Assembly (NCBI GenBank): GCA_013339895.1
Contig: JABACO010000012.1
Location: forward strand, 6,901,932 to 6,965,931
Origin: Ephydatia muelleri
Lineage: Eukaryota; Porifera; Demospongiae; Spongillida; Spongillidae
DNA: 64,000 bases
Direction: 5' to 3'
Part shown: one piece after another, positions 27,701 to 38,157 of the stretch
How positions within the stretch are numbered: the stretch's first letter is position 1
Layout of the letters: each line of letters opens with the position of its first letter
The notes under the pieces: generated by a model
Seen by the model: the letters and a program-made list of their open reading frames with translations, nothing else
Databases searched by the model: none
What the model was told of the DNA's origin: nothing
Program-made: the position numbers and the translations under genes

Positions 27701-28754
27701 AACCTGTAGCTAAATATTGAAAATGAAAGAGACAACAAAGAGCATCTGATCTTCACTATAATTCAAGCCCAATGTGTGAACATGGAAGCTGAAAATTTTA
27801 ATTTACATCACATTACATACACTCATTGATGCTGTTTAAGATAATGCAATTACAGTAATCAAATGCATTTAATTTTCATTTTCAGAATCCTGTTTCAATA
27901 AACACAAGTATTGGATGACATCATACATCATTATGTGTATTATGATTGTGGTTTCATTACCCTTATACTCTTATATCTACTCCTGCTCCAACCTGACTGA
28001 CTACAAGGAACACATCAACAGTGGTGATACAATCATTATACCTATCCACAGGCAGTACTTGGTAACATCCCTTACTGTTAGTGTCGATTCAGCATGCCAG
28101 GGCACATTGTATCTTGTGCCTGCAAATGAAATGACCTTGAGGTATCAAAACAGAGAGATAAGTTATACTTTTAAGGATGCTTTTCTGTATTTGGGGTTGA
28201 AGTCAGTCATCCACTTCACCAAGGCTGCAACAAATTATACTCTCCAAGTGTGGGTTACAGACAGCTGGGAAATAGCACAATCATTAGATGAGTATTCGTG
28301 CGCGTCTCCGCCAAAAGGAACTACTTGCCATCAGTTCTTAACGAAAGATGAGAACTGGGATTATATCGTAAATGAAACTTCTTACTATTGGATTGAAATA
28401 ACTCAACTACAGTCGAGATCTGACATTCGATGGAATTTCACGTCATACTATTACAATCAAACAGACTACAGCAATGATATCTACTTCCATTTTGACAGCA
28501 CTCATTTGTCAGCGCAGGTACCAATCAATCCCGGTCTTTTTGAATTCCAGGAGCTGGCATTATTATTTGGCGCTGACGAAGGAGGCTGCCAGTATCAATA
28601 TATTCAAATATCAGACATCAAGACAAGAATATACGAGTTCTTCGGAGTGTCTATTATTCTGTGTACATTACTAGTAGTTGTTGTTATAGCGCACGTGTGC
28701 AATTATCGGAAGAAAAGAAAGCAAATGATGGGTACTTGCTTGCCTAGTCGATGA
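15484..28754 (+). CDS. Death-domain, double-span membrane protein, copy A (5 coding exons, 511 aa model)
   Basis: Exons: 15484-15580 (ATG), 18129-18293, 19455-19811, 20032-20079, 27886-28754; 1536 bp, every join phase 1 with GT-AG borders. Residues 1-88 are Ser/His/Asn-rich. Exon 3 (about 89-206) is a Death domain: FTKQACSEWRRIGRELGF, a short helix-2/3 region, then WLEWATP and VERLSTALRKA. Residues 223-511 come from the last exon: span SYIIMCIMIVVSLPLYSYIY (about 236-256), ectodomain 257-473 with five sequons (NLT, NYT, NET, NFT, NQT) and at least five Cys, span FFGVSIILCTLLVVVVIAHV (474-494), basic tail YRKKRK. Predicted: N-in/C-in protein, Death domain cytosolic, a possible receptor-proximal adaptor for apoptosis or innate signalling. 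The Death domain is confident; ligand and pathway are unknown. The 7.8-kb last intron holds a RAG1-like relic and inverted arrays. No signal peptide and no recognised family for the ectodomain. Confidence 0.7.
15530..16003. repeat. Inverted pair of a 45-bp segment of the ATG exon
   Basis: The end of the ATG exon (CACCATACCACCAGTCAGCA...GATGAATCAACAG, about 15536-15580) recurs in reverse orientation at about 15959-16003. The flanking 15960-16320 is shared with 54515-54930 in copy C, so part of this region behaves as a separately moving or inverted block. Confidence 0.7.
16320..18128. other. Intron of copy A; nothing coding recognised
   Basis: AT-rich, with a short minus-strand open frame at 17283-17564 that has no domain signature. 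From about 17,560 onward the sequence parallels copy C from about 55,200 (shared TTCGCTGCCT and CTTCCCATGGTGAG stretches), so it is duplicated intron. Confidence 0.5.
18425..18730. repeat. Two TG microsatellites embedded in a tandem intron duplication
   Basis: TG runs at about 18425-18514 and 18637-18727 are each preceded by near-identical sequence (AATGAATCAAA(A/G)TGTCCTGTAC, TTCAATTGCAGTGTTAAC), so about 200 bp of intron has duplicated in tandem. Copy B has a single copy at 38,080-38,157. Confidence 0.85.
21186..23175 (-). mobile_element. RAG1/Transib-like DNA transposon transposase, decayed
   Basis: Lies antisense in the last intron of copy A. Reading the minus strand from 23175: an N-terminal piece starting MAEKRKICNLEAYDNYVRKF; PLDEVSQRHAKRRTDALLSL near 22,830; APNSPDAARPIL near 22,130; a 177-codon open frame (22081-21548) with LGRGGAFCTLC, a GDYDERMGIT block and GTTTTGNIAR; then VHQVLVHSAAL and SEEPLEHKK near 21,340; RERLARKTTQQDNLSDVLTR near 21,290. 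I recall this motif set from uncharacterised cnidarian and sponge proteins. The order CxxC, then a Glu block followed by Asn/Lys and Arg-rich helix, parallels RAG1 (CTLC; SEGNESGNK...). Several stops and frame changes are present, and the span between GIT and TTTTGN looks deleted. Relationship to RAG1/Transib is inference. Confidence 0.55.
23235..26290. repeat. Inverted pair of about 164-bp tandem arrays bounded by inverted repeats
   Basis: About ten head-to-tail units (marker AGAGTAAGCACACCTGTGTA at 23671, 23835, 23975, 24139, 24303, 24474, 24637, 24801, 24972) run on the plus strand from 23,480 to 25,080. About six units of the same sequence run inverted from 25,200 to 26,030. From 24139 the spacing 164/171/163 repeats, giving a 498-bp higher-order unit. 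Outside the arrays, a CTAACCGCTGGAATGTGAGG...CTTCTATTCGGT segment occurs in opposite orientation at 23,240-23,285 and 26,230-26,285. The whole is a large imperfect foldback next to the transposase relic. No coding capacity. Confidence 0.85.
26389..26421. other. Perfect 11-bp hairpin followed by T-run
   Basis: AACAAAGACGG at 26389-26399 pairs with CCGTCTTTGTT at 26411-26421 around an 11-nt loop, followed by six T. It resembles an intrinsic terminator but sits in eukaryotic repeat DNA beside the foldback end, so it is more likely a transposon-end palindrome. Confidence 0.5.
26430..27885. other. Rest of the last intron of copy A
   Basis: 27,000-27,860 parallels copy C 60,560-60,950 and copy B 39,800-40,670 and includes a second, probably dead version of the small exon near 27,010-27,065 (ATGGATCAACAACGATGACT...ATTAGTAAGACTG). 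It lost its acceptor side. No other coding signal. Confidence 0.55.
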
Positions 28755-29251
28755 TGCCTCTCCCAGCTGAGTTTCATTGCCGGATCACGCTTTGGTGGCG
28801 TGTTACAGTACATGACTATACAGTTGATTGAGTGTCATGTGTAATGTATGAGTGTGCAAAAGTTTAGCTATAGTGTATAGTGCGCGAGTGCGTGCATGTT
28901 CGCTACTGAGTGGGTCGCTTGCGCGTGGTAGCTGCACGTCCTTCATAGAGAACAGATAGTCGGCGCTCTTGTGCAATTCGTTGCACTTTTTCTTTCTATT
29001 TCTCTTTTAATTTGCAGTAAAAGTTCATTAGAAAAAGGACTGATATTCCGCCAAGACTAGTTGGGCGTTGTTCTGCCTTAAGGTCGGGCCACGCCCAACT
29101 AGGTATGGACAGTACTTGTTTTTCACTGTCCCAACGGGATCTTGAATTGCACTGAGAAGCAAATCAATGTTAATCAAACATGATGTTATTATACATGTAC
29201 AGTATAATGAATGGTTATTTTTTTTACAGTTCTACTGCACAGAGAAGTTCC
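28755..29251. other. Convergent intergenic stretch
   Basis: Holds the 3' ends of copy A (plus) and the CH-domain gene (minus), 497 bp apart at their stop codons. It contains a G/C-rich 15-bp inverted segment AGTTGGGCGT...ACGCCCAACT at about 29060-29100. No open frame of interest. Confidence 0.6.
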
Positions 29252-32200
29252 TTATACTGTCAGGGATACAGGGTCCACCCATCCAAATGTAGGATTAGGC
29301 CACATTTGCGTGTCCAAATACTGCTCCGTTACCGAAAAGTATATGCTTGTGGAAAATGAAATGCAACATCAGTATATCATGCTCAGAAATCACGGTCTGG
29401 GCATTACCTGCTATTTGTGTCTTTGGTGATATATTCAAAAATCGTGTTAATGGTGCTGCAAATAGGGAAAGTGCTGAATCCAATGAACTGTACCTCAACC
29501 TTTATGTTTGATGTGAGTACTGTATTAGTAGTATATTGTGGTCGCGCCACAATTTCACCAGAAGAATTAGAGATCGTTATTTCAATGGAGTCGATTTCAC
29601 TGTTCAAAATCTGTGAAATGAAAAAATATATAAATGATGTCAAAGATATTTTGTATCAGGGGAATAATTATACTGTTGAAGAAATGAGAATCGATGACTA
29701 TTGAAAAGTACAACGTGCATACAGTATGTTCATAATGAATGCAATAATTTTGAACACGAAATACCATGCATTCATCTGTGAACACCCGATGTATGAATGT
29801 GTATTTACGTGTACAATATTCAAGAAGTCTCCACCTGCTTGATATAATGTACACACGATAAAGATGTTTGTGGTTTACAGACTGCGTAATACAAACAAAT
29901 CGTACAGTGTTTTCTGCCCAACTCGTTATGCGTTCATTTGTAATTGGTATAGAAGCCGTCCCGGTCTTCACTTTCACGAAAAGGTTATTTTCGGTCACAG
30001 TTCCATTATTTTTGATCACACATTGCTTTTTAAGGCTATAAGGGTTAAACGAAAAGCCTTGTGAAGCGATGTGCTTATAGATCACAGATAAGATGTACTT
30101 ACGTCACTAAATGTCCGCTCGACGAATGGTGAGCCATTTTGGTAAGAAATAGTGTAGCATAGGTCATGACACTCTCTTCATCAATGTCTGGGGATTGAAG
30201 TTCCTCATAGAAAATGATCTACACGAATCGATGAGGTGTGCGTCAGTATGTATGGGAAGACACGATGCATGCGGTATTGATTGCTGTGAGAGGTGCACAC
30301 TAAATGCACAGTTCAGTACAAAACGAATGGAAAGAGTTTTCCGAGTAGACTAGATATTAACTCGCAAGTTTCATAAGTAGGCATGCACGCATGTTCTAAC
30401 TGTTCATTGTTACCTTTGGTACTTTAAGGTACTTCTCTGCTGCTTCAAGAATATCAAGCTCCTTTTGATCCCACATTAGTTGAAGTTGCTCTTTAGCAAG
30501 CATAGCAAGTACTGTACCATCCATCCAGTCTGAAGTGAAGTTGTTGACCTAGGTAGTATTGCATGTGTTAGAGTGGTGCACATATATTTATGACGGTACC
30601 ATGCAGACTTGTCTGTACATTATACATTAAAGGGAGGCTGACAGGGTGGTATTGGAAGTTGCAAGGGTGCAAAATGGGATGGAACCTTCCATGAGATTTT
30701 GACTATTGTGAATTTATATGTATTAATAATCATGCAATTAACATTGCTATACTTCCGATCGGTAAACGCTACGGACTTCCTATTTGCAATGCAATTAATT
30801 AACATTGCTCTATGTGTAAGTATAATATCGCACGGCGCTATCGTTTAGTAGACCCTTGGGGTTTAAATCGTCTCATCTTCAAGTACTAGTGTTCAAATCG
30901 CTTCAAATTCGTTGTGTACGTAGAGGGGGCCTGTCGCTATTGATATATTCTGTTCGTTAATTTTATCTTTTCCGTTACGAAGATACTACAGTACAGAGTG
31001 TAGTTGCACATTTTCTCGTTTGATTCGCGCCAATGATTTGTCCATGCATTGAATTGCATGCATGGAAGAGGTTTTCCAAAATTATTGGCGCGAAACGACC
31101 GGGAAAATATATTAAATTTAACTTTGCACAGCATCATCTCTGTAACGGAAAAGGTAAAAAATAAAAAACAAACAGAACAAATTAATAGCGACATGCAGGA
31201 CCACGGCCTCTACGTAGAAACCAAATGTGAAGCGATTTGAACGCTCCTACCTGAAGATGTGGCGGTTTTGAACCCCGCGGGATATCGGACTTCATCACGT
31301 CACTGTACTTGTGCAAAACACTGAAATACATTTTCACACAGTGAAATGGTATATAGAGATGAATTACTTGGACTTTCTTCTTTGAAAATCAGAACTAAAC
31401 ACAGATGAACAGAAGCTATCGTAATTACAAGAGTTATTTTAGCACAATCATTCTCATACACACTGTAGAAAATAAAGACGTTCTGAGCCACTGTTTTAAT
31501 CTACTCTATCAAATATTTTATTTGGTTTTACAGCTCAGTACTATCAGTAAGGCAATTGTACTGGTACATTGCTTGCAGCCATTAGGGAATATACCATTGT
31601 GAAGGACTGGGACTACAGACGTAGTTCTGGGTACATGTAGCATTAACATGTAATGTATACAGCAGGCTTCTATCATTCTCATAGCCCCCTAGCACCCTAT
31701 GGCAATAATGTTGTGCAACAGTTCTTAGTTCTTTTTCTCTATTTCCTTTGCATGTTTCTCTCAGCCTGTGGAGCGTACGGGTAGCTATATTAAAGAAAAG
31801 GTGGTGCGATATGCTGCTCAGTGAAGCTAGATGATGCATAGCGGCTATAGTCCTAAACCCGTGTCTGGGCCATACTCAGATATTTGTTTATGTAAAATCC
31901 CATGCATGAGCATGGTGCTGTGATGTGACTTGTATCAGCAGGTGGAGAGTAATATGAAACATTCAATTCCATGCATAATACGTAATCACAGTATGAAAAA
32001 AATTCAATGAGAGAATTAAAGGTTTATAATTACTTCATAAGTGAACTCACTAGTACAATTTACCCATTCACTATGCAATTAATGTTGCCTATAACAGCCA
32101 TATACATTGTGACTCCTTTTCAAACTTGAACTGTACAACCTTTTTTCCTTACAACAAATTAATTCTTAAAATAAGACAAATTAACGAGTGCAAGTTATAA

Positions 32201-33252
32201 ATGTGCAGTTAGCTCACTTGATTATCAGGAAGAAGCTTGCTGTTTACAACATCTCTCACTGATTGACTGATAGAGGTCCATTTTCCAGGAAGGAGAGGTG
32301 CAATTTGATACTGAATTATCAGAGACCATATCAAAGAGCTAATGGCTTTTACATCGCCTTGAAGTATGTCATCTCTGCTGGTAGTCACGTGAACCATGCC
32401 TTCAGAGCTCTTGAGGAATACCAGCAGTGCATCAATATTCTGTATCTACAAGAAATATGTAAAATGTGTATGATTCCGAATGAATGGAGTAAAGGTTCTT
32501 TGTAATGTGTTTGCATGAATACGTGGCTTATGGCAATGCATATGATAGACTGAACGATAGGATTGCCATAAATGGACAAATGAGGACATTTCAAATATGC
32601 ATGCATTCTCAGGTTTGGAGAGGTGGGAAGAAGAAGAGAATTACAAAGGAATTAAATTCACTGGTGAGATTATAAAGGCGGTCATGTGTCTGCCATCTCA
32701 GCAGCAGGTTAGGGCCTCATAAGGCTACAAAGATTCATCCCTAAGATTGTACAACATTATTACATGGACGCTGTGGCTATAGTGCAAGTTGTTCATTTGG
32801 CCTATGTGGGGTATCGATTCAAACAATGTTCTAACAACATGGTGCACATGCTTTCTGTTAACTAAATGCTGTAATGTGTTTGTTCACTCAAAAGATTTCA
32901 TTAGAGGCACAAAAGAGATTAAAATCAAATTTCTGACACCTTCTACTTAAGTCTCAAGCGGGAGCCTTTTGCATTGAAGGGCGCGTCCATGCAGCGACAG
33001 TGTGTTGACATGTACACACTGTTATTATGCAACAAGCACATGCTGATGATGCTCATGAGTTTAACCTCACATCATGAATGTGGTGATGACATATATGTTT
33101 TGTGACATAATTAATGATGGTGTCTACATGCAATAATTATTAATTTCTGGCCATAGATCGTACAGTGACTCTCCAATCTAAATGATATACAACCGATCTG
33201 TAGATTCGATAGATAGATATACAATTGTGAGTGTTTGCGCGTGTGCTCTACA

Positions 33253-33311
<59 letters not shown>

Positions 33312-33369
33312 TCGCGTGTATGCGTGTGTGCATGTGTTTGCGTGTGGGTGCATGCGTGTGCGTTTGCGT

Positions 33370-33445
<76 letters not shown>

Positions 33446-33665
33446 ATGCGCAATAGCGCGATGCGCGATAATGCTATACCTTTTTTTGCTGACTCGGAGT
33501 TTCACTGAGACTGGGAATAGATTTCTTTGAAAGCAGTTCCACCAATCTACCCAGCTTCACACCATCCTTCACGTCCAGTGACAGGTCTTCCATGCACATT
33601 CCCGTCGGAAGGAGAAAGCTGTTACACCATCTCCGAAACACCTTCTCCCTGATACGTTCCGCCAT
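29252..33665 (-). CDS. Short filamin-like actin-binding protein with tandem calponin-homology domains (7 exons, 372 aa model)
   Basis: Exons: 33665-33480, 32445-32218, 30548-30414, 30218-30103, 30035-29879, 29610-29408, 29345-29252; 1119 bp, phases agree at all joins. CH1 (about residues 6-115): [30 protein letters not shown], then [34 protein letters not shown]; these follow the filamin actin-binding-domain pattern closely. CH2 (about 118-215): [53 protein letters not shown]. The remaining about 150 residues are beta-rich and might be one or two degenerate filamin/Ig-type repeats ([11 protein letters not shown]). Full filamins carry many repeats, so this is either a short paralogue or a truncated duplicate. 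The CH domains are secure; exons 5-7 rest on splice signals only. Converges on copy A. Confidence 0.75.
30725..30785. repeat. Relic of the palindromic-element family
   Basis: CTATACTTCC...GGTAAACGCTACGGACTTCCTATTTGCA resembles the arm of the element at 50263-50512 (CTATAACTTCC...GGATAACGCTATCGACTTCCTATTTTCA). It lies in an intron of the CH-domain gene. Confidence 0.5.
30852..31280. repeat. Foldback/MITE element, about 430 bp
   Basis: The two halves are imperfect reverse complements: the left includes GTTCAAATCGCTTCA, TACGTAGAGG, TGTCGCTATT, CTTTTCCGTTAC; the right includes the complements in mirrored order out to CCCGCGGGATATC. The centre (about 31,060) carries GCATGCATGG. It lies in intron 2 of the CH-domain gene, with no coding capacity. 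Confidence 0.75.
33248..33446. repeat. TG microsatellite with GC-containing variants
   Basis: Two pure TG runs (33256-33308, 33380-33444) flank a GTGCGTGTGCG-type stretch. It sits 34 bp inside intron 1 of the CH-domain gene. Confidence 0.95.
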
Positions 33666-34175
33666 ATCTGCCGATATTAAAATGCGAGATCGAATGTAGA
33701 TGTATTTATTTATTCATTTATTAATCAAAAGTGAAATTTCGGATCAGTCCCGGTCCTGGGTAAAATCATTCCGGTCGGAACAACTCAAATATGGTCCGGC
33801 CGAACCGTTTTGTCGTTTAGTTTGGCCCTATGCAGACAAAAACGTTTCGGGAAAATCTTTCGACGTGCATAAAACCTACACAGTGCAAAATTAAAATTAG
33901 GAATTGAATTCCTGCTCTACTCTATCATGCACGAGTTCAATAACCCCTTGCGGTAAACCAATTCCTGATATGACGGGCAATTTTGACTATACATTCATCG
34001 TGTAGACCATGCAACTTAAGGCAAAAAAGCACTGTTTCAGCCTCACAGACCCCTCTAGATTAAGTTAGTTTTATGTACAAGCTGTTCGGCATGCACTTCT
34101 CAACTTCACATTGAAATAGAGTTACTGTTCATACAAGTATCGATATAAACCGATGACAACTTGCTTCATGCAGAC

Positions 34176-34416
34176 CTAGAGCACACTGCACGTGGACACT
34201 GCCCGCAGTCGTCCCATATATAGACTGGTAGAGAGCGATACACAGTGGTTGTGAAACCTCTCTCCGCAAACTTCACATTCAATCATTCTTCCTTCTTCAA
34301 TCTTCCTGTAATGTTCCGTAGTGGTGTACATCAAATGTGTGTACAATCCCAGCTCCTTAAATTCGAGTAACTGCAACCTTTCTTGATTCCAAGTGTGGGA
34401 TTTGTTTAGAATGAAG
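34176..34416 (-). CDS. Possible terminal exon with half a PHD-like zinc motif
   Basis: On the minus strand a TTTTCAG acceptor (34418) opens a frame of about 80 codons ending in TAG at 34176. It contains MIECEVCGERFHNHCVSL, which matches the middle of PHD fingers (C-x2-C-x4-H-x2-C). The first and last ligand pairs of a full PHD are not in this exon. It could be the end of a host gene whose other exons lie upstream on the minus strand (not recognised), or a PHD-bearing transposon fragment. It lies just upstream of the CH-domain gene start. Confidence 0.35.
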
Positions 34417-35672
34417 CTGAAAATTTACGTCAATTATACATGGTTATCTATGTCACCACCATTCACGCAGGCTGTGTTGCGTTTATTATAAAAATCACTG
34501 CGGCTTTGAATGGAAGTAGGCACATCTTGCTGTCCATGACATATATTGGAGCAACAACCCAAACGTATTACAAACTGACTAGCAAAAGGGAGGAGTGAAT
34601 TGCCATTTGAAGCATGATATTACACTTGATTTGGGTTACGCATTCTTGTTCTGGGAGTATGAAGTGATGCATTAGTGAAGTCATCTGAATAATGGGTGTG
34701 AAGATACACATCAGTGTACATGTACTTATAAGGACACAAGTGCAGCAAGCATTTTTATGCATCATGAAGTTGTGATCAACACATCTTTTACTTACACGTA
34801 AGCTCTAAGTCATGCATGGGTGGCGTAATGGCTGTGTGTGTGTGCACTCATGCATATTGCACTTGGCGCTCGGTGAGTTAAACAAAATCATACATGATAT
34901 GGGATGCAGTACATTAATATTACTGCATTTCACAGTAATAAATAATACGTATCTTGATGCATACAATAGAAACAGCACCTTAACAGCAGGAGGATTCAGG
35001 CAGTTGGATCTGCACACAGTTTATGTTTAACCAATGATTGACGGTTGTAATGTGTACTCAAAATTTTAAACCAGTAAATGGCTTGCTATCAAAGTTATGG
35101 CATCAAATGGTGTGCCAGGTCTAGGTTCACAGTGACAGGCATTCCTACCATGTTGTAATAACAAAACGGGAATCAAAGTACAAAACGAGAATCAAAGTTG
35201 ACAGTTTTGAAACGAATTGATGTTCACATACTGTGAGGTGTGAAAAACCACTCATATCGAACAAAACAAAAGTTCAGAGTGTTATGTGAACTATTGGGGA
35301 AAAATTATATCATATGGTTTCCTGAAGGAAATACATAAGCAATAGGATCCACTCCTGAGTGGTAAGCGTGATTTGACAGGGACAGAATGGCGTTCTGGTT
35401 TTACTAGAATAAACCTTTACTCTCTGACAGGTATTACAACGAGTTAATCTGTGAAGCAAAAAGCCATCTTTAGTTAGTGTATCAATTCATCATTTCTCAA
35501 TAGGATTGTATCAGACCATGGCCTAATGCACATCCCTTCTCATTCAAAAATAACATTGTGGTCAATATTATTATTGAGGTGTATAAATATCAAGATTAAT
35601 AAATATCAAGATTAATTTATTGAATCATTTCTATTCAAAAAGCCTTCCAAAATCTTTCAATGGTGATATTGC
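34417..35672. other. No feature recognised
   Basis: AT-rich sequence with only short, unsupported open frames on either strand. No tandem array or inverted repeat stands out. Confidence 0.5.
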
Positions 35673-35927
35673 TTACCAGTCCTTTACAAGACCTTTCCAA
35701 ACGATCCGTTCGGTGATTCGTACCAAATTCAAGTCCTTCGAACAGATCCGTAGCTGCTCAGCTTGAGCAGAAATATAGCGAACGTTAACCATGAACTGTG
35801 AAAAAGGAGATATTGAGGTATTTTGCCCAGGCGAGATAGATGTATAGGGCATGCAATGCACGTACCATGAACGTGGAAAGATCAGGAAGTACCACTCCAC
35901 AATGAGATTTTTAAGTATCTGAAACAC
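35673..35927 (-). CDS. Unrecognised open frame (84 codons)
   Basis: Encodes FMVNVRYISAQAEQLRICSK near its 3' half and a hydrophobic ILKNLIVEWYFLIF near its 5' half. Acceptor-like TTTCAG and donor-like GGTAAGC sequences occur within and at its end, so it may be one or two exons, but the phases of the two halves do not agree when spliced. Function unknown. Confidence 0.25.
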   Translation of the reverse strand: MFQILKNLIVEWYFLIFPRSWYVHCMPYTSISPGQNTSISPFSQFMVNVRYISAQAEQLRICSKDLNLVRITERIVWKGLVKDW

Positions 35928-35939
35928 GGCGAGTGCTAG

Positions 35940-37700
35940 TAAATCGGAAAAGCGGGGGATTCGCAGAAGAGCACACAGTTTCGTGATGAAGGAAGGCTTG
36001 CTCTATCTCAAAACCAATACGGCTGACATGACAGAAAAGCAATGGATTGTGAATAAAGAGGATCAAATGAAGGTGATCTTATCTTGCCACGATGGGAAGC
36101 TAGGTGAGTTTTTTAGTTGACGATATGCGCATGCAGCTGCGATACGGACTCTTTATTTATTTTACTAGTCTCCTCCTTAATTCTTGTGATATTCAACTAA
36201 GGTGGTGGTCATTTTGGACGTGACAAGACTCTACAGAAGATTTGTTCACGGTTCTATTGGCGCGATATGACAAAGCACATAAAAGAATATGTAAGTACTT
36301 GTGAAGTCTGCCAAAAGACCAACCCAAAACTGCACAAAGAGGTTCCAGTTCTACATCCAATTGCTGTAAAAGCTGACGTCTGGCATCAAGTAGGAATTGA
36401 CCTCGTAGGTCCACTTACGCTCACAAAGAGAGGAAATAGGTATGGGTTGGTTTAAACGGCATATGAATGTAATTAATTTCCATACTGTGTTTAATCCGTA
36501 CAAGTGTTGCAGTGATCGTTGGGAAAAAAAATGGACTCAGAATATAAAAAAATACCAATTCTGCTTAAACAATGCACATACACAATTCCAGAAAATGATC
36601 ATAGTTCTGGTGCAGTTAATCGAATAGGCACATTTTATCATTTTAGGTTCATGACAGTTTGCAAATAAAAATTAAATAACTAAGACATGTTCTAGTTTCA
36701 GGAATGACTGTTAATTGTTTTGCATGTGATAACTTCCTCTCCTATTGTGCTTAGAATTATGTTTAGTTTGGCAGGGTTATAGTACTGTGATATCAGAAGA
36801 TCGAAAGTGCATTGTTGGTCAAACAAAACTGGTATAGAGGGTAAGATTGACCTAGCATTCAACATTTTAAATGATTACAGCCTGCATGCATGTGATACTC
36901 AAACACTGCTATGATGTTAACACATTTTGATAAAAGTATTACTTTCATTAATACAGATACCTTGCAACATGTACTGACTATTTTTTTAAGTGGCCAGAGG
37001 CCCAAGCTCTTCCAACAAAATCAGCTGAGGGTGTAGCTCATTTTCTTCTCTCACTCATTACACGGTTCGGATGCTTCAGTGTCTGCATATCTGACCAAGG
37101 CCATGAATTTGTCAATGGCAGGTATTGAACACCGAGTATCTAGTGCTTATCACCCTCAAACAAATGGCCTTGATGAGAGGATGAATCAGACAGTGACCAA
37201 ACCTATTGTGAAGTATCTCAATCCTGACCAGGATGATTGGGATGAGCACATAGATGCTATTTTGTTTTCCTATCGTACAAGTATACATGCATCAACAAAG
37301 TTTACACCATTTTACTTGATGTGTGGTAGGGAAGCAGTGCTTCCAGTCGAACTGCAAATGACAGATCAGACAGTGGAAAAGCTGCATGTGATAGTGATAC
37401 AGTACAATCGTATGTTGCACATGTAGAAAAAATGAAGCAAAGAATTATTTCCTTTTGTTGACCTGAACGTTAAAAAAGCACAGAAGAAGCAAAAGGCTTA
37501 CTACGATAAAAGACATACATCAGAAAAGTATCAATTAGGGGACCTTGTGCTTGTGAAAAACATGAGGAATTTAAGTAGGAAAGGAGGAAAAACAGATGTG
37601 AGATGGACAGGTCCACTCAATCATTGTGACCCATGAGAAGGGATTGTACAGCCTCCAAAACTGTAATGGAAAAACGCTTGCAAAGAAGATAAATGGAAGC
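35940..37700 (+). mobile_element. Gypsy-type integrase fossil (Ty3/gypsy or Ginger-like)
   Basis: Blocks in order: a leader (about 35,950-36,105), the H2C2 zinc-binding region (GHFGRDKTLQKI; CEVCQK; about 36,200-36,330), the DDE core (GIDLVGPL; FKWPEAQALPTKSAEG; AYHPQTNGLDERMNQT; about 36,390-37,400) and the C-terminal SH3/GPY-like region (KQKAYYDKRH, GDLVLVKNM; about 37,480-37,620). No LTRs, reverse transcriptase or gag are seen nearby. Some gaps between blocks have GT...AG borders, as in intron-bearing Ginger-type elements or integrase-derived genes. It looks broken, with a few interruptions. Its right end directly abuts Death-domain copy B. Moderate age, since protein motifs are still readable. 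Confidence 0.65.
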
Positions 37701-38079
37701 AGACTGAAACTGTATCATGAGTGCAAAGAAAACTAACACTGCAAAATGAATGAATATCTGTACTGCTCACTTGTCAACCTTGCTACTCATACATGCAGCT
37801 TCTAGTAGCCTAAAACGTGACAACCATAAAATGCAAGAAACTGCATTATCAAATGATGATCATAATACTGGAAGCAATTATAGTTCAGATCAAGGTCATT
37901 CTTCATCCAGTAATCTCCGAGCGATTGAGGCAACAGAGCCAATCCCCAAGTACCACGAACAACGAGGTGAGACCAGAAATTCTCCTTTACTTAAATTTGA
38001 TAATTGTCGTGTGTCAAATGAACAGAATGAATCAAAGTGTCCTGTACAAACGTTTTGATTCAATTGCGGTGTTAACTTA

Positions 38080-38123
38080 TTTGTGTGTGTATGTTTGTGT
38101 TTGTGTATGTGTTTGTGTGTGTA

Positions 38124-38154
<31 letters not shown>

Positions 38155-38157
38155 CTG
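38080..38157. repeat. TG microsatellite in copy B
   Basis: Orthologous in position to the 18,637-18,727 tract of copy A. Confidence 0.9.

Noticed and set aside
35673-35927. Dynein heavy chain exon (VRYISAQAEQLRICSKD looked familiar)
   Set aside because: The resemblance is short, and the two putative exons do not agree in phase; left as unrecognised.
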